Below, piece by piece: positions 1 to 8,975 of a stretch of DNA of 64,000 bases. Under the pieces are notes generated by a model, which ran no database searches, was not told the DNA's origin, and saw only the letters and a program-made list of their open reading frames with translations. The number at the start of each line of letters is the position of its first letter. The first letter of the stretch is position 1. The translations under genes and the position numbers were made by a program. The stretch comes from Bacillus timonensis (GTDB lineage Bacteria; Bacillota; Bacilli; Bacillales; Bacillaceae_L), in NCBI RefSeq assembly GCF_004799755.1, contig NZ_SLUB01000005.1:1-64000 (forward strand), written 5' to 3'.

Positions 1-18
1 TTTTCTGCTTTTAAGCAT

Positions 19-86
19 AAAAAATCCCCCTTTTTGGTGATAGTTTTTCGACAACTCTATTTTACCAAAATCGGGGGTTTTTTGTA
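19..86. terminator. Intrinsic terminator hairpin
   Basis: A nearly perfect inverted repeat pairs AAAAAATCCCCC with CGGGGGTTTTTT across a 23-nt loop and is flanked by A and T runs, so it could work on both strands. It probably ends the gene left of the window. Bases 87-193 hold only small hairpins (AAAACC/GGTTTT near 96, CCTCGA/TCGAGG near 141-174). Confidence 0.75.
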
Positions 87-193
87 TTTTTTTATGAAAA
101 CCTACGGTTTTCCAGTTATTTGGAAACATTTTTCAGTGACCTCGAACCGTCCCTATGGTCCCTAATCCTCGAGGCGTATTTTTTGTAAAATGT

Positions 194-220
194 TGAAACC
201 ATTGTTGTGCAGGTTTCGTA
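194..220 (+). promoter_or_regulatory. Sigma-W-type ECF promoter of yvlABCD
   Basis: TGAAAC at 194-199 and CGTA at 217-220 are separated by 17 bases. This matches the Bacillus sigma-W -35/-10 consensus. It lies 27 bp before the yvlA start. In B. subtilis the yvlABCD operon belongs to the sigma-W regulon, so both sequence and context agree. Confidence 0.8.
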
Positions 221-247
221 TATAGAGGTGTGAAGGGGAGATGTTGA

Positions 248-562
248 GTGAATACGGATAAATTAATTGCAGCGTTGTGTTACTTTAGTATTTTCTTTGC
301 AGGGTTTATTTTACCTATTGTTGTTTATCTGCTTGTACAAAATCCAGAGGTTAAAAAGCATGCCCTCCATGCGTTAATTTCACATATTATTCCAGCAGCT
401 ACTGTTATTTTTGTCATCATTCCGTTTTTCTTTATGTGGTCGGTGGAGGCATTTGCAGCAGCGATGGTGCTAGTTTTCGTTCTGTTAGCCATCATTAATA
501 TTGGTATCGTCATTTGGAACATTGTAAAAGGAATTCAAGTATTAGCTCACGATGAATTTTAA
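248..562 (+). CDS. yvlA: DUF4870-like membrane protein YvlA
   Basis: Small membrane protein of 104 residues with about three hydrophobic segments (roughly 7-28, 44-64 and 68-95) and a short charged loop containing NPEVKKHALHAL, typical of DUF4870 proteins. The biochemical role is unknown. It is the first gene of the yvlABCD operon behind a sigma-W-type promoter, which suggests a job in the envelope stress response. The GTG start at 248 is preceded by GAAGGGGAG at a 7-base spacing; an ATG at 241 is followed quickly by a stop in another frame. yvlB follows after 15 bases. Confidence 0.85.
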   Translation: MNTDKLIAALCYFSIFFAGFILPIVVYLLVQNPEVKKHALHALISHIIPAATVIFVIIPFFFMWSVEAFAAAMVLVFVLLAIINIGIVIWNIVKGIQVLAHDEF

Positions 563-577
563 AGGAGGAATTTTCTC

Positions 578-1684
578 ATGAAAGAGGAACAAAAACGTAT
601 TTTAAAGCTTGTGGAAGAAGGAAAACTTACAGCAGAAGAAGCGATCATTCTTATTGAAAAACTTCATTCGGCTGAGGAAACTAGTGACCCGGCACAGGAA
701 ATCAAGACGGAGCTTTCAACTCAGGTTCAGTACGAGCAATCCCAGCAGCAACAGCAAAACCAGAACACCTATGAAAATAAGGGGTCGGCGAAGCACAAAT
801 TTATGGATTTTATCGATACCGCACTGAAAAAAATTAAGGATCTTGACCTTGACTTTAATTTTGGTAGCTCAGTAGACGTGAAACATATTTTTCAACATAA
901 GGATGTATACATTACAAAGCTTGACCTAGATGTATCAAACGGGAGTATCACGATTATTCCATGGGAAGAGCGGGATGTTCGCGTTGAATGTGAAGCAAAA
1001 GTATACAACATTGAAAACCAGGAACGAGCTCGAAAGGCATTTTTAGAAGATGTCCTTTTCTCCATTGAAAATGGTGCACTTCGTTTATCGATTCAGAAAA
1101 AGCAAATGAAGGTTCACGCGAAAATCTATGTACCACAGGAAAACTATGAAAGTATTAAGGCTCGCATGTTTAATGGACCGATTACAGGGGAAAATTTACG
1201 AGTAAAGGAATTCCGTGCAAAAACAGCAAATGGCGCCATTACGATTTCAAACTTTGATACCGACTCAGTTGAAGTAGAAACAGCAAATGGTCATATAAAA
1301 GCGAATCAAATCACAAGTAAGGACTTTGAAGCTGAAACAATTAATGGTACAGTAACAGCAACAGGTCTTTTTGAAAAAGTAGACCTTCAAAGCTTTAATG
1401 GAAATATTACGTGCGATCTTCAAGGAGATGTCTGCCATACTGCATTTGTAAAAACGACAACGGGCGGCATTGATATGTTTATTGCAAATGAATACCAGGT
1501 TGATGGAGAATTAAAATCAAACCTTGGGAATTTTAAATCTGAGCTTCCAATGATGTCGATCATTGAAGAGAAAAACGAAGTTGTTCAGAAGTCACTTCGC
1601 TTTAAGGCAAATGAAGAAAAAGCGCAAAAACTTCATCTGTTTGCCGAAACGAAAACAGGCTCGATAACTATCAAACCACTTTGA
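578..1684 (+). CDS. yvlB: DUF4097 beta-repeat protein YvlB with SHOCT-like N-terminus
   Basis: Protein of 368 residues. Residues 1-30 form a short helical SHOCT-like domain (EEQKRILKLVEEGKLTAEEA). A Gln/Asn-rich linker follows at about 45-70. From about 105 to the end there are repeated beta strands with the motif NGxI (for example TANGAIT, TINGTVT, SFNGNIT), the DUF4097 adhesin-like beta-solenoid. The same architecture is found in the YvlB/LiaX group linked to cell-envelope stress. No signal peptide is visible, so it is probably cytoplasmic or membrane-associated through YvlA, YvlC or YvlD. AAAGGAGG precedes the ATG. Confidence 0.85.
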   Translation: MKEEQKRILKLVEEGKLTAEEAIILIEKLHSAEETSDPAQEIKTELSTQVQYEQSQQQQQNQNTYENKGSAKHKFMDFIDTALKKIKDLDLDFNFGSSVDVKHIFQHKDVYITKLDLDVSNGSITIIPWEERDVRVECEAKVYNIENQERARKAFLEDVLFSIENGALRLSIQKKQMKVHAKIYVPQENYESIKARMFNGPITGENLRVKEFRAKTANGAITISNFDTDSVEVETANGHIKANQITSKDFEAETINGTVTATGLFEKVDLQSFNGNITCDLQGDVCHTAFVKTTTGGIDMFIANEYQVDGELKSNLGNFKSELPMMSIIEEKNEVVQKSLRFKANEEKAQKLHLFAETKTGSITIKPL

Positions 1685-1694
1685 GGTGTTAAAT

Positions 1695-1895
1695 ATGAAA
1701 AAGAAATTATATCGCTCTACCCAAAATAGAATGCTCGGAGGGGTGCTCGGAGGCCTAGCGGATTACACGGGAATCGACGCGTCACTATTACGTATTCTTG
1801 CGGTAGTTGGATTTATTTTAGGTGTGGGATCACTAGGTCTCATTTATCTCATTTGGATATTTATTGTACCAAATGAAGGAGATGTCTATAGATAA
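1695..1895 (+). CDS. yvlC: PspC-domain protein YvlC
   Basis: Protein of 66 residues that is one PspC domain: the basic start KKLYRSTQNRMLGGVLGGLADYTGID is followed by one transmembrane helix (about 30-58). PspC domains take part in phage-shock and envelope-stress signalling at the membrane. The ATG at 1695 sits 6 bases after GAGGTG; a GTG at 1686 lies inside that ribosome site, so it was not chosen. The gene overlaps the yvlD start by one base (TAATG), which indicates translational coupling. Confidence 0.88.
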   Translation: MKKKLYRSTQNRMLGGVLGGLADYTGIDASLLRILAVVGFILGVGSLGLIYLIWIFIVPNEGDVYR

Positions 1896-2257
1896 TGAAA
1901 TGGATTGCTAGCATAATTGTCAACAGCATCGTACTCATGGTTGTCGCAGGCTACGTCGATACCTTTCACTTAGAGGGTGTCGGCGCAGCAATCACGGCAA
2001 GCATTATCCTGTCGATTTTAAATGTAATCGTTAAACCTATTCTCATACTCTTAACCTTGCCTGTCACGGTTCTATCATTAGGTCTATTTCTATTCGTTAT
2101 CAATGCTATTACCTTAATGTTGACACAGTCCCTAATGGGAGATTCCTTCGTTATCGAAGGGTTTGGAACGGCGTTACTAGCAGCAGTTGTCATTTCGATC
2201 CTGAACCTGCTGATTCAAAAAGTAATCGTCGAACCACTTCAGGAGAAAAAGAAATAA
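1895..2257 (+). CDS. yvlD: Phage holin family 4-type membrane protein YvlD
   Basis: Hydrophobic protein of 120 residues with four predicted transmembrane helices (about 3-20, 28-48, 53-78 and 88-108), matching the YvlD family annotated as phage holin family 4. The B. subtilis homologue is in the sigma-W regulon; a holin function is not demonstrated. It is the last gene of the operon and a terminator follows 7 bases after its stop codon. Confidence 0.85.
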   Translation: MKWIASIIVNSIVLMVVAGYVDTFHLEGVGAAITASIILSILNVIVKPILILLTLPVTVLSLGLFLFVINAITLMLTQSLMGDSFVIEGFGTALLAAVVISILNLLIQKVIVEPLQEKKK

Positions 2258-2263
2258 TTTCAC

Positions 2264-2298
2264 AAAACAGCGTTGTCCAGAAGGATAACGCTGTTTTT
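2264..2298 (+). terminator. Terminator of yvlABCD
   Basis: AAAACAGCGTT (2264-2274) pairs perfectly with AACGCTGTTTT (2286-2296) and is followed by T residues. Its position between yvlD and the next ribosome site shows that the acetyltransferase ORF, which can be read back to 2273, really begins at 2336. Confidence 0.85.
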
Positions 2299-2335
2299 TA
2301 TTGAATTTATACTAAAATACATAAGGAGCCTAGCC

Positions 2336-2860
2336 ATGTTCCCAACACTAGAAACCGAAAGACTTAGATTAAGAGAAATTGTACATATTGATGCTCAAGG
2401 GATTTTTGACTGCTTTTCAAACCATGAGGTAACACGCTATTACGGACAGGACCCAATAACCGAATTAAAACAAGCAGAGCAGTTCGTTGAATTCTTTGCA
2501 AATAGTTATAAAGAAAAGCGTGGAATTAGATGGGGCATTGAATTAAAGGAAAGAGAGGGGCTCATAGGCACTATTGGGTTTAATGCCTGGTCACCTAAGC
2601 ATAAGCGCGCAGAAATAGGCTATGAACTTCATCCTCAATACTGGCGAAAAGGCTATGTATCTGAGGCTGCTTCAGAAGTGATAAGATATGGGTTTAACGA
2701 ACTTGGATTAACACGTATTGGGGCGGTTGTGTTTCTTGAGAATGAAGCATCTAACGATTTATTAGCAAAACTCGGCTTTGAAAAAGAGGGTGTCTTAAGA
2801 AATTATATGTACCAAAACGGCATTCCACATGATACGAATGTCTACTCGCTATTAAAATAA
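2336..2860 (+). CDS. GNAT family N-acetyltransferase (RimJ/RimL-like)
   Basis: Protein of 174 residues of the GNAT fold: the N-terminus FPTLETERLRLREI is typical of the RimJ/RimL/YdaF group, HPQYWRKGYVSEA is the acetyl-CoA pyrophosphate-binding loop, and ENEASNDLLAKLGFEKEG is the usual last strand-helix. It probably transfers an acetyl group to a protein N-terminus or small amine; the substrate cannot be told. The ATG at 2336 has AAGGAG 7 bases upstream, and the open frame before it lies in the yvlD terminator. It is a single-gene unit. Confidence 0.85.
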   Translation: MFPTLETERLRLREIVHIDAQGIFDCFSNHEVTRYYGQDPITELKQAEQFVEFFANSYKEKRGIRWGIELKEREGLIGTIGFNAWSPKHKRAEIGYELHPQYWRKGYVSEAASEVIRYGFNELGLTRIGAVVFLENEASNDLLAKLGFEKEGVLRNYMYQNGIPHDTNVYSLLK

Positions 2861-2979
2861 AGTAGCTCAGAGGCATTCCATGGTGGAATGTCTTTATAAC
2901 GTTTATCGGTGATATGCTCCTAACCACCTCACCTAAAACCATTTCCTCACATTCTTCACCAATTTTAATCAGAAAAGTT

Positions 2980-3007
2980 TTGGCGTTACACAGAAAAATG
3001 CTAAAAT
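2980..3007 (+). promoter_or_regulatory. Possible sigma-A promoter of the hprK operon
   Basis: TTGGCG (2980-2985) and TAAAAT (3002-3007) with a 16-base spacer lie 110 bp upstream of hprK. The match is moderate. The rest of the 2861-3117 gap holds one small inverted repeat (CATTCCA/TGGAATG near 2874-2891), possibly a weak terminator for the acetyltransferase gene. Confidence 0.4.
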
Positions 3008-3117
3008 GGAGAATGAGTTTAACTTGGCCGAATCATAACAATTACCGGGCCTTATAAAAGATGCAGAAATCTAATCAAACATAAATCTACACGAATTACA
3101 ATCGAGGAGGTACGAAT

Positions 3118-4053
3118 GTGCCAAAAGTTAGTACAAAGGATTTAATTGAGAAATTTAAGTTAGAGTTGGTAAGTGGGGAAGAGGGGATCAATCGTCCAAT
3201 CACCACAAGTGATATATCAAGACCAGGTATCGAGCTTGCTGGATTTTTTGATTATTATCCAGCAGAGAGGATTCAGCTTTTAGGAAAAACAGAGCTCACT
3301 TTTTTTGAAAAATTATCACATGACGAAAAAATGTATCGAATGGAGAAGCTTTGTACAGATATAACTCCTGCGATCATTATCTCGCGTGATATGGAAGTGC
3401 CTCCAGAGTTAATTGAGGCTTCCGAGCGTGAATCTGTTCCGGTCATTAAGTCTCCTATAAAAACGACAAGACTATCGAGTAGAATTACGAACTTCTTAGA
3501 AAGCAAGCTTGCACCAACAACTGCAGTACATGGTGTTCTTGTGGACATTTACGGGGTTGGGGTTCTAATCATCGGTAAAAGCGGTGTTGGTAAAAGTGAA
3601 ACGGCGTTGGAGCTCGTGAAACGTGGGCACCGTCTTGTTGCGGATGACTGTGTCGAAATTCGTCAGGAAGATGATGATACACTTATTGGGAGTGCACCGG
3701 AACTAATTGAGCACCTCCTTGAAATCCGTGGTCTAGGAATTATCAACGTAATGACCCTATTTGGTGCAGGAGCCATCCGTAACTTCAAACGAATTACGTT
3801 GGTCGTTAACCTTGAGCTCTGGGATCAAACGAAACAATATGATCGACTTGGGCTTGAAGAAGAAAAAATGAAAATCATTGATACTGAATTAACAAAATAC
3901 ACCATCCCGGTTCGACCAGGGCGAAACCTAGCTGTTATTATCGAGGTGGCAGCAATGAATTATCGTCTAAAACGAATGGGCTTAAACGCTGCAGAAGATT
4001 TTACAAATCGTCTCTCAAGCGCGATTGAATATGGGGAACATGATGACATCTAA
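3118..4053 (+). CDS. hprK: HPr kinase/phosphorylase
   Basis: Protein of 311 residues, the normal family length. The N-terminal regulatory domain covers about 1-130. The P-loop GKSGVGKSE is near residues 153-161 and the HprK signature [19 protein letters not shown] near 202-220. The enzyme phosphorylates Ser46 of HPr and of Crh with ATP or pyrophosphate and removes the phosphate, setting CcpA-dependent carbon catabolite repression. Its substrate Crh is encoded at 46333 in this window, and PpaX at 6106 hydrolyses the pyrophosphate released. The GTG start follows GAGGAGG; an ATG two bases earlier is out of frame. Confidence 0.97.
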   Translation: MPKVSTKDLIEKFKLELVSGEEGINRPITTSDISRPGIELAGFFDYYPAERIQLLGKTELTFFEKLSHDEKMYRMEKLCTDITPAIIISRDMEVPPELIEASERESVPVIKSPIKTTRLSSRITNFLESKLAPTTAVHGVLVDIYGVGVLIIGKSGVGKSETALELVKRGHRLVADDCVEIRQEDDDTLIGSAPELIEHLLEIRGLGIINVMTLFGAGAIRNFKRITLVVNLELWDQTKQYDRLGLEEEKMKIIDTELTKYTIPVRPGRNLAVIIEVAAMNYRLKRMGLNAAEDFTNRLSSAIEYGEHDDI

Positions 4054-4157
4054 CAATAACTTTATTCAGAAGAAGGTCCTACTTTTATGAGTGGTGAGTA
4101 ATACAATTTGTTTACCAAATTAATTATGAGGTCAAACCTTGGCTGAAGAAAGTTATT

Positions 4158-4307
4158 GCCTCCGGCGGATGCCTCAGATTTTCAGCGGAAACTTTTCGAC
4201 CAGAAGATCAAAGACTAAGAACGCCACTTCCTGTGGCAACGTCTTTGTGACCCACATCGTGTGGGTCTAAAAAATCTGGGCGCAAATACGCCAAGGCGCA
4301 TTTGATT
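4158..4307 (+). repeat. Structured intergenic repeat, copy 1 (mosaic, 150 bp)
   Basis: It starts GCCTCCGGCGGATGCC and ends GGGCGCAAATACGCCAAGG then CGCATTTGATT, as copies at 6776 and 52474 do. Here the central hairpin is replaced by an extra module (4210-4268) with stems AAAGAC/GTCTTT, GCCAC/GTGGC and GACCCACA/TGTGGGTC; the same module occurs alone at 50085. The enclosing stem reads CAGATTTT with AAAATCTG, whereas the other copies have CGATTTT with AAAATCG, a compensating change. It lies between hprK and lgt, on the coding strand, and its last bases overlap a spurious TTG extension of lgt. Confidence 0.8.
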
Positions 4308-4331
4308 AAAGGAAATAAGGGAGTGGAGAAA

Positions 4332-5147
4332 GTGGATCGAAATATACAACCGTTAGACCCAACATTTTTAGAACTGGGAGCACTACGGATTCAATGGTAC
4401 GGACTGATTATCGGGCTAGGAACCATGCTTGCCCTGTATCTTGCCATCAAGGAATCAGAACGTAGAGGTATGCATAAGGATACATTTATGGATCTTATGC
4501 TGTTTGCAGTACCAATTGCCATTATTTGTGCAAGAATCTACTATGTCATTTTTAAATGGGACTATTATTCACAAAATCCTTCTAAAATTATTGCGATTTG
4601 GGAAGGTGGAATTGCGATTCATGGTGCCCTAATCGGAGCCGTTGTAACAGCGGTTGTGTTCGCTAGAGTAAAAGGCATATCTTTCTGGAAACTTGCCGAC
4701 ATTGCGGCACCAAGTATTATTTTGGGTCAAGCGATTGGTCGTTGGGGAAACTTTATGAACCAAGAAGCACATGGTGGTCCAATTGCGGAAGAAAACATCC
4801 AAACCTTCTATAATGTTTTGCCAGACTTTATTATGGATCAAATGTTTATAAAAGGTGTGTACTATCACCCAACCTTCTTATATGAGTCCATTTGGAGTAT
4901 CGTTGGTTTTGTTATATTGCTTATGCTTCGAAAGGTCAATTTAAGACGCGGAGAAATGTTCCTCACCTACGTGATTTGGTATTCAATTGGTCGTTACTTT
5001 GTCGAAGGGCTACGCACAGATAGCTTAATGCTTGGGGATATTCGAGTAGCGCAGTTGGTTTCAGTTGTATCGATTATCGGAGCCCTACTCGTACTTGTTT
5101 ATCGTAGAAAAAAAGGCTATTCAAACGAACGTTATTTACAGAACTAA
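4332..5147 (+). CDS. lgt: Prolipoprotein diacylglyceryl transferase
   Basis: Integral membrane enzyme of 271 residues that moves diacylglycerol from phosphatidylglycerol to the lipobox cysteine of prolipoproteins. The Lgt signature [18 protein letters not shown] is present, with its conserved arginine, asparagine and glutamate residues, and about seven hydrophobic helices surround it. The GTG at 4332 has AAGGGAG 8 bases upstream; a TTG at 4302 is in frame but lies inside a repeat element, so it was rejected. Lipoproteins that need this enzyme include the two PotD proteins of this window. Confidence 0.95.
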   Translation: MDRNIQPLDPTFLELGALRIQWYGLIIGLGTMLALYLAIKESERRGMHKDTFMDLMLFAVPIAIICARIYYVIFKWDYYSQNPSKIIAIWEGGIAIHGALIGAVVTAVVFARVKGISFWKLADIAAPSIILGQAIGRWGNFMNQEAHGGPIAEENIQTFYNVLPDFIMDQMFIKGVYYHPTFLYESIWSIVGFVILLMLRKVNLRRGEMFLTYVIWYSIGRYFVEGLRTDSLMLGDIRVAQLVSVVSIIGALLVLVYRRKKGYSNERYLQN

Positions 5148-5171
5148 TTCATTAAAAGGGAGAGGGAAAAC

Positions 5172-6116
5172 TTGCTAGACATGATAAAGAGAGGCTTCTT
5201 AGTAGGATTAAAAACTACTTGGACATTAGGGAAAGTAATTTTTCCTGTTACCCTTCTCGTTACCTTGCTTCAGCACACACCTGTGCTAGATTGGGTGATT
5301 ACGTGGATTGCACCTATTATGGGTTGGTTTGGTCTATCAGGTGATGCGGCAATTCCGCTTGTATTAGGAAACTTTTTGAACCTCTATGCTGGAATTGGCG
5401 CGATTTTAACACTTGATTTGACTGTAAAAGAAGTGTTTATTTTAGCGGTTATGCTATCATTCTCACATAATATGATTATTGAGTCTACCGTGGCAGCAAA
5501 GGTAGGAATGAAGATTTGGATCATTGTACTCGTGAGACTTGGACTTGCGTTTATCTCTGCCTTTGTTATCAATCTAGTTTGGAATGGCGGTAGTGAACTA
5601 GCAAAATATGGACTTGTGTCAGGTACAGAAGAACAAATTTCAGGCTGGGGCAGTATCCTTTTAAATGGAATTGAAAAAGCATCATTTGGGATTCTGCAAT
5701 TAGCTATCATAGTGATCCCACTTATGGTTGTGGTTCAATTCTTAAAAGAATTAAAATGGTTAGATGTGTTCTCCAGATGGATGAAACCAGTCACAAAAGC
5801 ATTGGGGATGAAGGAAAATACATCAACAACCTTGGCATCAGGTATTTTGTTCGGCTTGGCTTTCGGAGCAGGTGTAATGATTCAGGCGGTAAAAGAGGAT
5901 AATGTAGATAAGAAGGATTTAACATTAGCGTTTATTTTCCTTGTGTCCTGCCACGCAGTTGTAGAGGATACGCTTATTTTTGTCCCACTTGGAATTCCGG
6001 TTTTACCGCTATTGTTCATCCGTCTTATTACAGCAACGATTTTAACAATGGTCGTCGCTTTTATCTGGAAGCGTGTTGAGCAAAATAATAGAAAGGAAAT
6101 TATTTATGGCAATTAA
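5172..6116 (+). CDS. yvoD: Nucleoside-recognition (gate) domain membrane protein YvoD
   Basis: Polytopic membrane protein of 314 residues with two similar halves, each with the glycine-rich gate (nucleoside recognition) pattern, such as [18 protein letters not shown] and [19 protein letters not shown]. Related proteins include spore maturation proteins SpmA/SpmB; the transported or sensed molecule is unknown. The TTG at 5172 follows AAGGGAGAGGG; an ATG three codons later is a possible alternative. The 3' end overlaps ppaX by 11 bases, as expected for the conserved hprK-lgt-yvoD-ppaX operon. Confidence 0.85.
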   Translation: MLDMIKRGFLVGLKTTWTLGKVIFPVTLLVTLLQHTPVLDWVITWIAPIMGWFGLSGDAAIPLVLGNFLNLYAGIGAILTLDLTVKEVFILAVMLSFSHNMIIESTVAAKVGMKIWIIVLVRLGLAFISAFVINLVWNGGSELAKYGLVSGTEEQISGWGSILLNGIEKASFGILQLAIIVIPLMVVVQFLKELKWLDVFSRWMKPVTKALGMKENTSTTLASGILFGLAFGAGVMIQAVKEDNVDKKDLTLAFIFLVSCHAVVEDTLIFVPLGIPVLPLLFIRLITATILTMVVAFIWKRVEQNNRKEIIYGN

Positions 6117-6747
6117 AACATTTTTATTTGATTTAGATGGAACGTTAATTGATACAAACGAACTGATTTTACAATCTTTTTTACACACTTTTGAAACTTA
6201 CTTTCCCGACCGTCAATTTACTCGGGAGGAGATCCTGCCATTCAATGGTCCAACCTTGCATGAATCTTTTTCATCAGTAGATCCGGACCGCGCAGAAGAA
6301 ATGATTGCAGAATATCGTAAATTCAACCATGAAAAGCATGACGAACTAGTAACCGAATTTCCTGGTGTTTTCGACACTATCAAAACCCTAAAGGAACAAG
6401 GTTATAAAATTGGTGTTGTCACGACAAAGATAAAAAATACGGTTAAGATGGGATTAAAACTAACAAAGCTTGATCAATTCTTTGATGTTGTGGTGACATT
6501 GGATGATGTTAAAAATCCAAAACCAGACCCAGAACCCGTATTGCTGGCACTAAAACTGTTAGATTCGACACCTGAAGAAGCAATCATGGTTGGTGACAAT
6601 TATCAGGACATCGTAGCTGGTCAAAAAGCAGGAACAAAGACTGCCGGAGTCGCTTGGTCTCATAAAGGAAAAGACTTCTTATTAGAATACAAACCTGATT
6701 TTATGCTTGAGAAGATGAGTGACTTACTGGATATTGTTATTCAGTAA
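6106..6747 (+). CDS. ppaX: Pyrophosphatase PpaX (HAD family)
   Basis: HAD hydrolase of 213 residues. Motif I is [10 protein letters not shown] near the N-terminus, motif II is VVTTK, and motifs III/IV are KPDPEP and [16 protein letters not shown]. In B. subtilis PpaX hydrolyses pyrophosphate made by HprK when it dephosphorylates seryl-HPr, and it is encoded in the hprK operon as here. The ATG at 6106 has AGAAAGGAAAT upstream; the longer reading from 6073 runs back into yvoD and has no ribosome site. Confidence 0.93.
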   Translation: MAIKTFLFDLDGTLIDTNELILQSFLHTFETYFPDRQFTREEILPFNGPTLHESFSSVDPDRAEEMIAEYRKFNHEKHDELVTEFPGVFDTIKTLKEQGYKIGVVTTKIKNTVKMGLKLTKLDQFFDVVVTLDDVKNPKPDPEPVLLALKLLDSTPEEAIMVGDNYQDIVAGQKAGTKTAGVAWSHKGKDFLLEYKPDFMLEKMSDLLDIVIQ

Positions 6748-6775
6748 AAGCCTTCTTCTACTAAATAACAATATA

Positions 6776-6864
6776 GCCTCCGGCGGATGCCACGATTTTC
6801 CAAAGGTAATTTTTCGAGCTTGCTCGAAAAAAATCGGGCGCAAATACGCCAAGGCGCATTTGAT
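6776..6864 (+). repeat. Structured intergenic repeat, copy 2 (89 bp)
   Basis: Compact form of the element at 4158. In order it has GCCTCCGGCGGATGCC, a 5' stem arm CGATTTT, a perfect central hairpin TTCGAGC-TT-GCTCGAA, the 3' arm AAAATCG, and a last hairpin CAAATACGCC-AA-GGCGCATTTG with one mismatch. It sits between ppaX and yvoF in the sense orientation and would be in the operon mRNA. Confidence 0.85.
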
Positions 6865-6884
6865 AGTAAAAGGATGAAAAGATA

Positions 6885-7409
6885 GTGAAACGACGAACCA
6901 CGCGTTATTATGTTTCAGGTCCCAATTCGCTTTGGCAAATCTATAAAACCGTTTCGTTTTGGAAGGTAGTCAAAAACTTTATTATCATACAGATAGCACG
7001 ATACACACCATTTTTAGGCGTGAAAAATTGGCTATATCGCACCTTTTTAAAAATGAAGGTTGGCGAGAAAACAGCATTTGCCCTCATGGTAGTGCCGGAT
7101 ACTATGTTCCCGGAAAAAATCAGTGTCGGAAGCAATACGGTCATTGGATTTAATACAACGATCTTAGCCCACGAATACTTGATTAAAGAATACAGGCTTG
7201 GTGACGTTAAAATTGGAAGCGAAGTGATGATCGGAGCCAACTCGACAATCTTACCAGGGGTCGAAATTGGAGACGGGGCAATCGTCTCGGCTGGAACTTT
7301 AGTCCACAGGGACGTTCCTGCTGGAAGCTTTGTCGGGGGAAATCCGATGCAGGTGATTTATACAAAAGAACAGCTCGAACAGCGCGAGAAAAAGGAATCT
7401 GACCATTGA
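6885..7409 (+). CDS. yvoF: Left-handed beta-helix acyltransferase YvoF
   Basis: Protein of 174 residues of the hexapeptide-repeat acyltransferase superfamily. The repeats run from about residue 85 to 155 (for example ISVGSNTVIGFNTTILA, VMIGANSTILPGVEIGDGAIVSAGTLV) and end with VPAGSFVGGNPMQVI, the usual cap of the left-handed beta helix. The substrate is unknown. It closes the hprK-lgt-yvoD-ppaX cluster. The GTG start follows AAAGGATG at 8 bases. The gene's 3' end is part of its own terminator hairpin. Confidence 0.85.
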   Translation: MKRRTTRYYVSGPNSLWQIYKTVSFWKVVKNFIIIQIARYTPFLGVKNWLYRTFLKMKVGEKTAFALMVVPDTMFPEKISVGSNTVIGFNTTILAHEYLIKEYRLGDVKIGSEVMIGANSTILPGVEIGDGAIVSAGTLVHRDVPAGSFVGGNPMQVIYTKEQLEQREKKESDH

Positions 7410-7431
7410 TAATGGTTTGGTTCCTTTTTTT
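7389..7431 (+). terminator. Terminator overlapping the yvoF stop
   Basis: AAAAAGGAA and ACCATT on the left pair with AATGGT and TTCCTTTTT on the right around GAT, followed by a T run. The stop codon of yvoF lies in the loop region. Confidence 0.8.
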
Positions 7432-7536
7432 GTTGTACCCATCCTATCTCCCATTCCTCACTCCCAATTCCTTTCTGATCTCTTTTTCCAACATCTGTCT
7501 CCTTTCTTCCTCTCTTGCTTACAAACCTCATCCTAC

Positions 7537-7630
7537 TTATCAACAATATTCACAAAATCCACAATCAACTTTGATAGTTATCAACAATACCCACAATATC
7601 CACAGTTACACTTTATCCACAATCCACAAC
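7537..7630 (+). promoter_or_regulatory. DnaA-box cluster upstream of the his operon
   Basis: Within 94 bp on one strand there is one perfect DnaA box TTATCCACA (7613-7621), two TTATCAACA (7537-7545, 7578-7586), ATATCCACA (7596-7604) and several weaker NNATCCACA or ATATTCACA words. The cluster ends about 45 bp before the his -35 element. The flanking gap 7432-7536 is pyrimidine-rich and shows no gene. No dnaA or dnaN is near, so this is not oriC. Confidence 0.6.
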
Positions 7631-7675
7631 ATTCCGTTCGTCCAAATCCAAACCAACTAAATTCTGACTTTTTCG

Positions 7676-7704
7676 TTGACGTTTGGTAGGGATAGGTGTA
7701 TTAT
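7676..7704 (+). promoter_or_regulatory. Sigma-A promoter of the his operon
   Basis: TTGACG (7676-7681) and TATTAT (7699-7704) are separated by 17 bases, about 100 bp upstream of hisZ. No T-box or other leader RNA is recognisable between here and hisZ. Confidence 0.7.
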
Positions 7705-7726
7705 ATACTTTATCTTGGTAGTATAT
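7703..7726. promoter_or_regulatory. Candidate operator at the his promoter
   Basis: ATATACT (7703-7709) and AGTATAT (7720-7726) form a perfect 7-bp inverted repeat with centres 17 bp apart. It overlaps the -10 element and the expected start site, the place for a repressor. A histidine-responsive repressor is an inference. Confidence 0.4.
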
Positions 7727-7802
7727 TAGCGAACTAAAGTAAAATAATATAGAAAAAATATGGAAACCTAAATAAATACAAACTTTGGTGGTGACGAAAA
7801 TC

Positions 7803-8975
7803 GTGTTTATGTTTGAAAAACCCTTAGGTATGAGAGATACATTGCCAGCTTTATATGAAGCAAAAAAGAAAATACGCAATGCCATGTCGTCTCAAATTGA
7901 AAGCTGGGGCTATCAATTTATTGAAACTCCAACACTTGAATATTATGAAACAATCGGTGAGGCATCAGCAATCCTCGACCGTCAACTATTTAAATTATTG
8001 GATTCACAGGGACATACGCTCGTCCTTCGACCTGACATGACAGCGCCAATTGCCAGAGTGGCAGCATCGCGTTTATATAAAGGTGAGTACCCATTACGTA
8101 TCGCATACTCAGCAAATGTGTTCCGCGCCCAACAGCATGAAGGTGGGAGACCTGCCGAATTCGAACAAATCGGGGTTGAGTATATTGGAGATACGACAAC
8201 CAGTGCAGATGCTGAGGTTATTTCCCTAATGATTGCGGCACTTAAGCAAGCGGGACTTACCAATTTTACCGTACCAATTGGACATATTGGCTATGTAAAA
8301 TCATTGTTCATGGAGATTGTCGGAAACGAAGCAAGAGCTGATGTTCTTCAACGTTATTTATATGAAAAAAATTATGTTGGTTATAGAGAGCATGTAAAAA
8401 ACTTGCCGCTCTCTTCTATTGATAAACAACGTTTGCTCTCCCTTTTACAATTAAGAGGAAATGACGCAAAAATTGCTAAAGCGAAAGAATTAGTTGAATG
8501 TGAAGAAGGGAAAAAGGCAGCCGAAGAACTTGAAATGCTTTGGAAAAAGCTAGATGCATTCGGTGTGACAGAGCATATTAAAATTGATTTTAATCTTGTC
8601 AGTCATATGAGCTACTATACAGGAATCCTTTTTGAAGTGTATGCAGAGAATGTTGGCTTTTTAGTTGGAAACGGTGGTCGCTATGATCATTTATTTGAAA
8701 AATTTGATCGTCCTGCACCGGCAACAGGCTTTGGCATTCGGATTGATCGACTTCTGGAAGCACTTGATCTGCCACAGGATGAGCCAGAAATTCATTGTGT
8801 CATATTTAGTGCAGAACAACGTGACGAAGCCATTCGCTTTGCGATGAATAAAAGAGAACAAGGTGAGCGCGTCATCCTTCAAGATATCGCAGGAATCAAG
8901 GATGTGGATGCATGCACAAGCGCATTTGCGAAAAACACCTTTTTCTTAGGGAAGACAAGGAAGGAGGAAGAATAA
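7803..8975 (+). CDS. hisZ: ATP phosphoribosyltransferase regulatory subunit HisZ
   Basis: Protein of 390 residues related to histidyl-tRNA synthetase (class II fold: motif 2-like RIAYSANVFRAQQHEGGRPAEFEQIG, motif 3-like GNGGRYDHLF, ATGFGIRIDRLL) but used as the regulatory partner of the short form of HisG, encoded next to it. Together they catalyse the first step of histidine synthesis. The GTG at 7803 gives MFMFEKPLGMRDTLP, the usual Bacillus N-terminus, and has GGTGGTGA 8 bases upstream; an ATG at 7809 is also possible. Confidence 0.93.
   Translation: MFMFEKPLGMRDTLPALYEAKKKIRNAMSSQIESWGYQFIETPTLEYYETIGEASAILDRQLFKLLDSQGHTLVLRPDMTAPIARVAASRLYKGEYPLRIAYSANVFRAQQHEGGRPAEFEQIGVEYIGDTTTSADAEVISLMIAALKQAGLTNFTVPIGHIGYVKSLFMEIVGNEARADVLQRYLYEKNYVGYREHVKNLPLSSIDKQRLLSLLQLRGNDAKIAKAKELVECEEGKKAAEELEMLWKKLDAFGVTEHIKIDFNLVSHMSYYTGILFEVYAENVGFLVGNGGRYDHLFEKFDRPAPATGFGIRIDRLLEALDLPQDEPEIHCVIFSAEQRDEAIRFAMNKREQGERVILQDIAGIKDVDACTSAFAKNTFFLGKTRKEEE

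Noticed and set aside
7537-7630. A chromosomal replication origin
   Set aside because: DnaA boxes are present, but no dnaA, dnaN or AT-rich unwinding element is adjacent and the neighbours are his genes.
7406-7689. Open frames of 84-90 residues on the plus strand after yvoF
   Set aside because: They start inside the yvoF terminator, lack ribosome sites and are pyrimidine-rich low-complexity readings across the DnaA-box cluster.
7682-7802. T-box leader for the his operon
   Set aside because: No conserved T-box sequence, specifier stem or terminator/antiterminator pair was found in the short leader.
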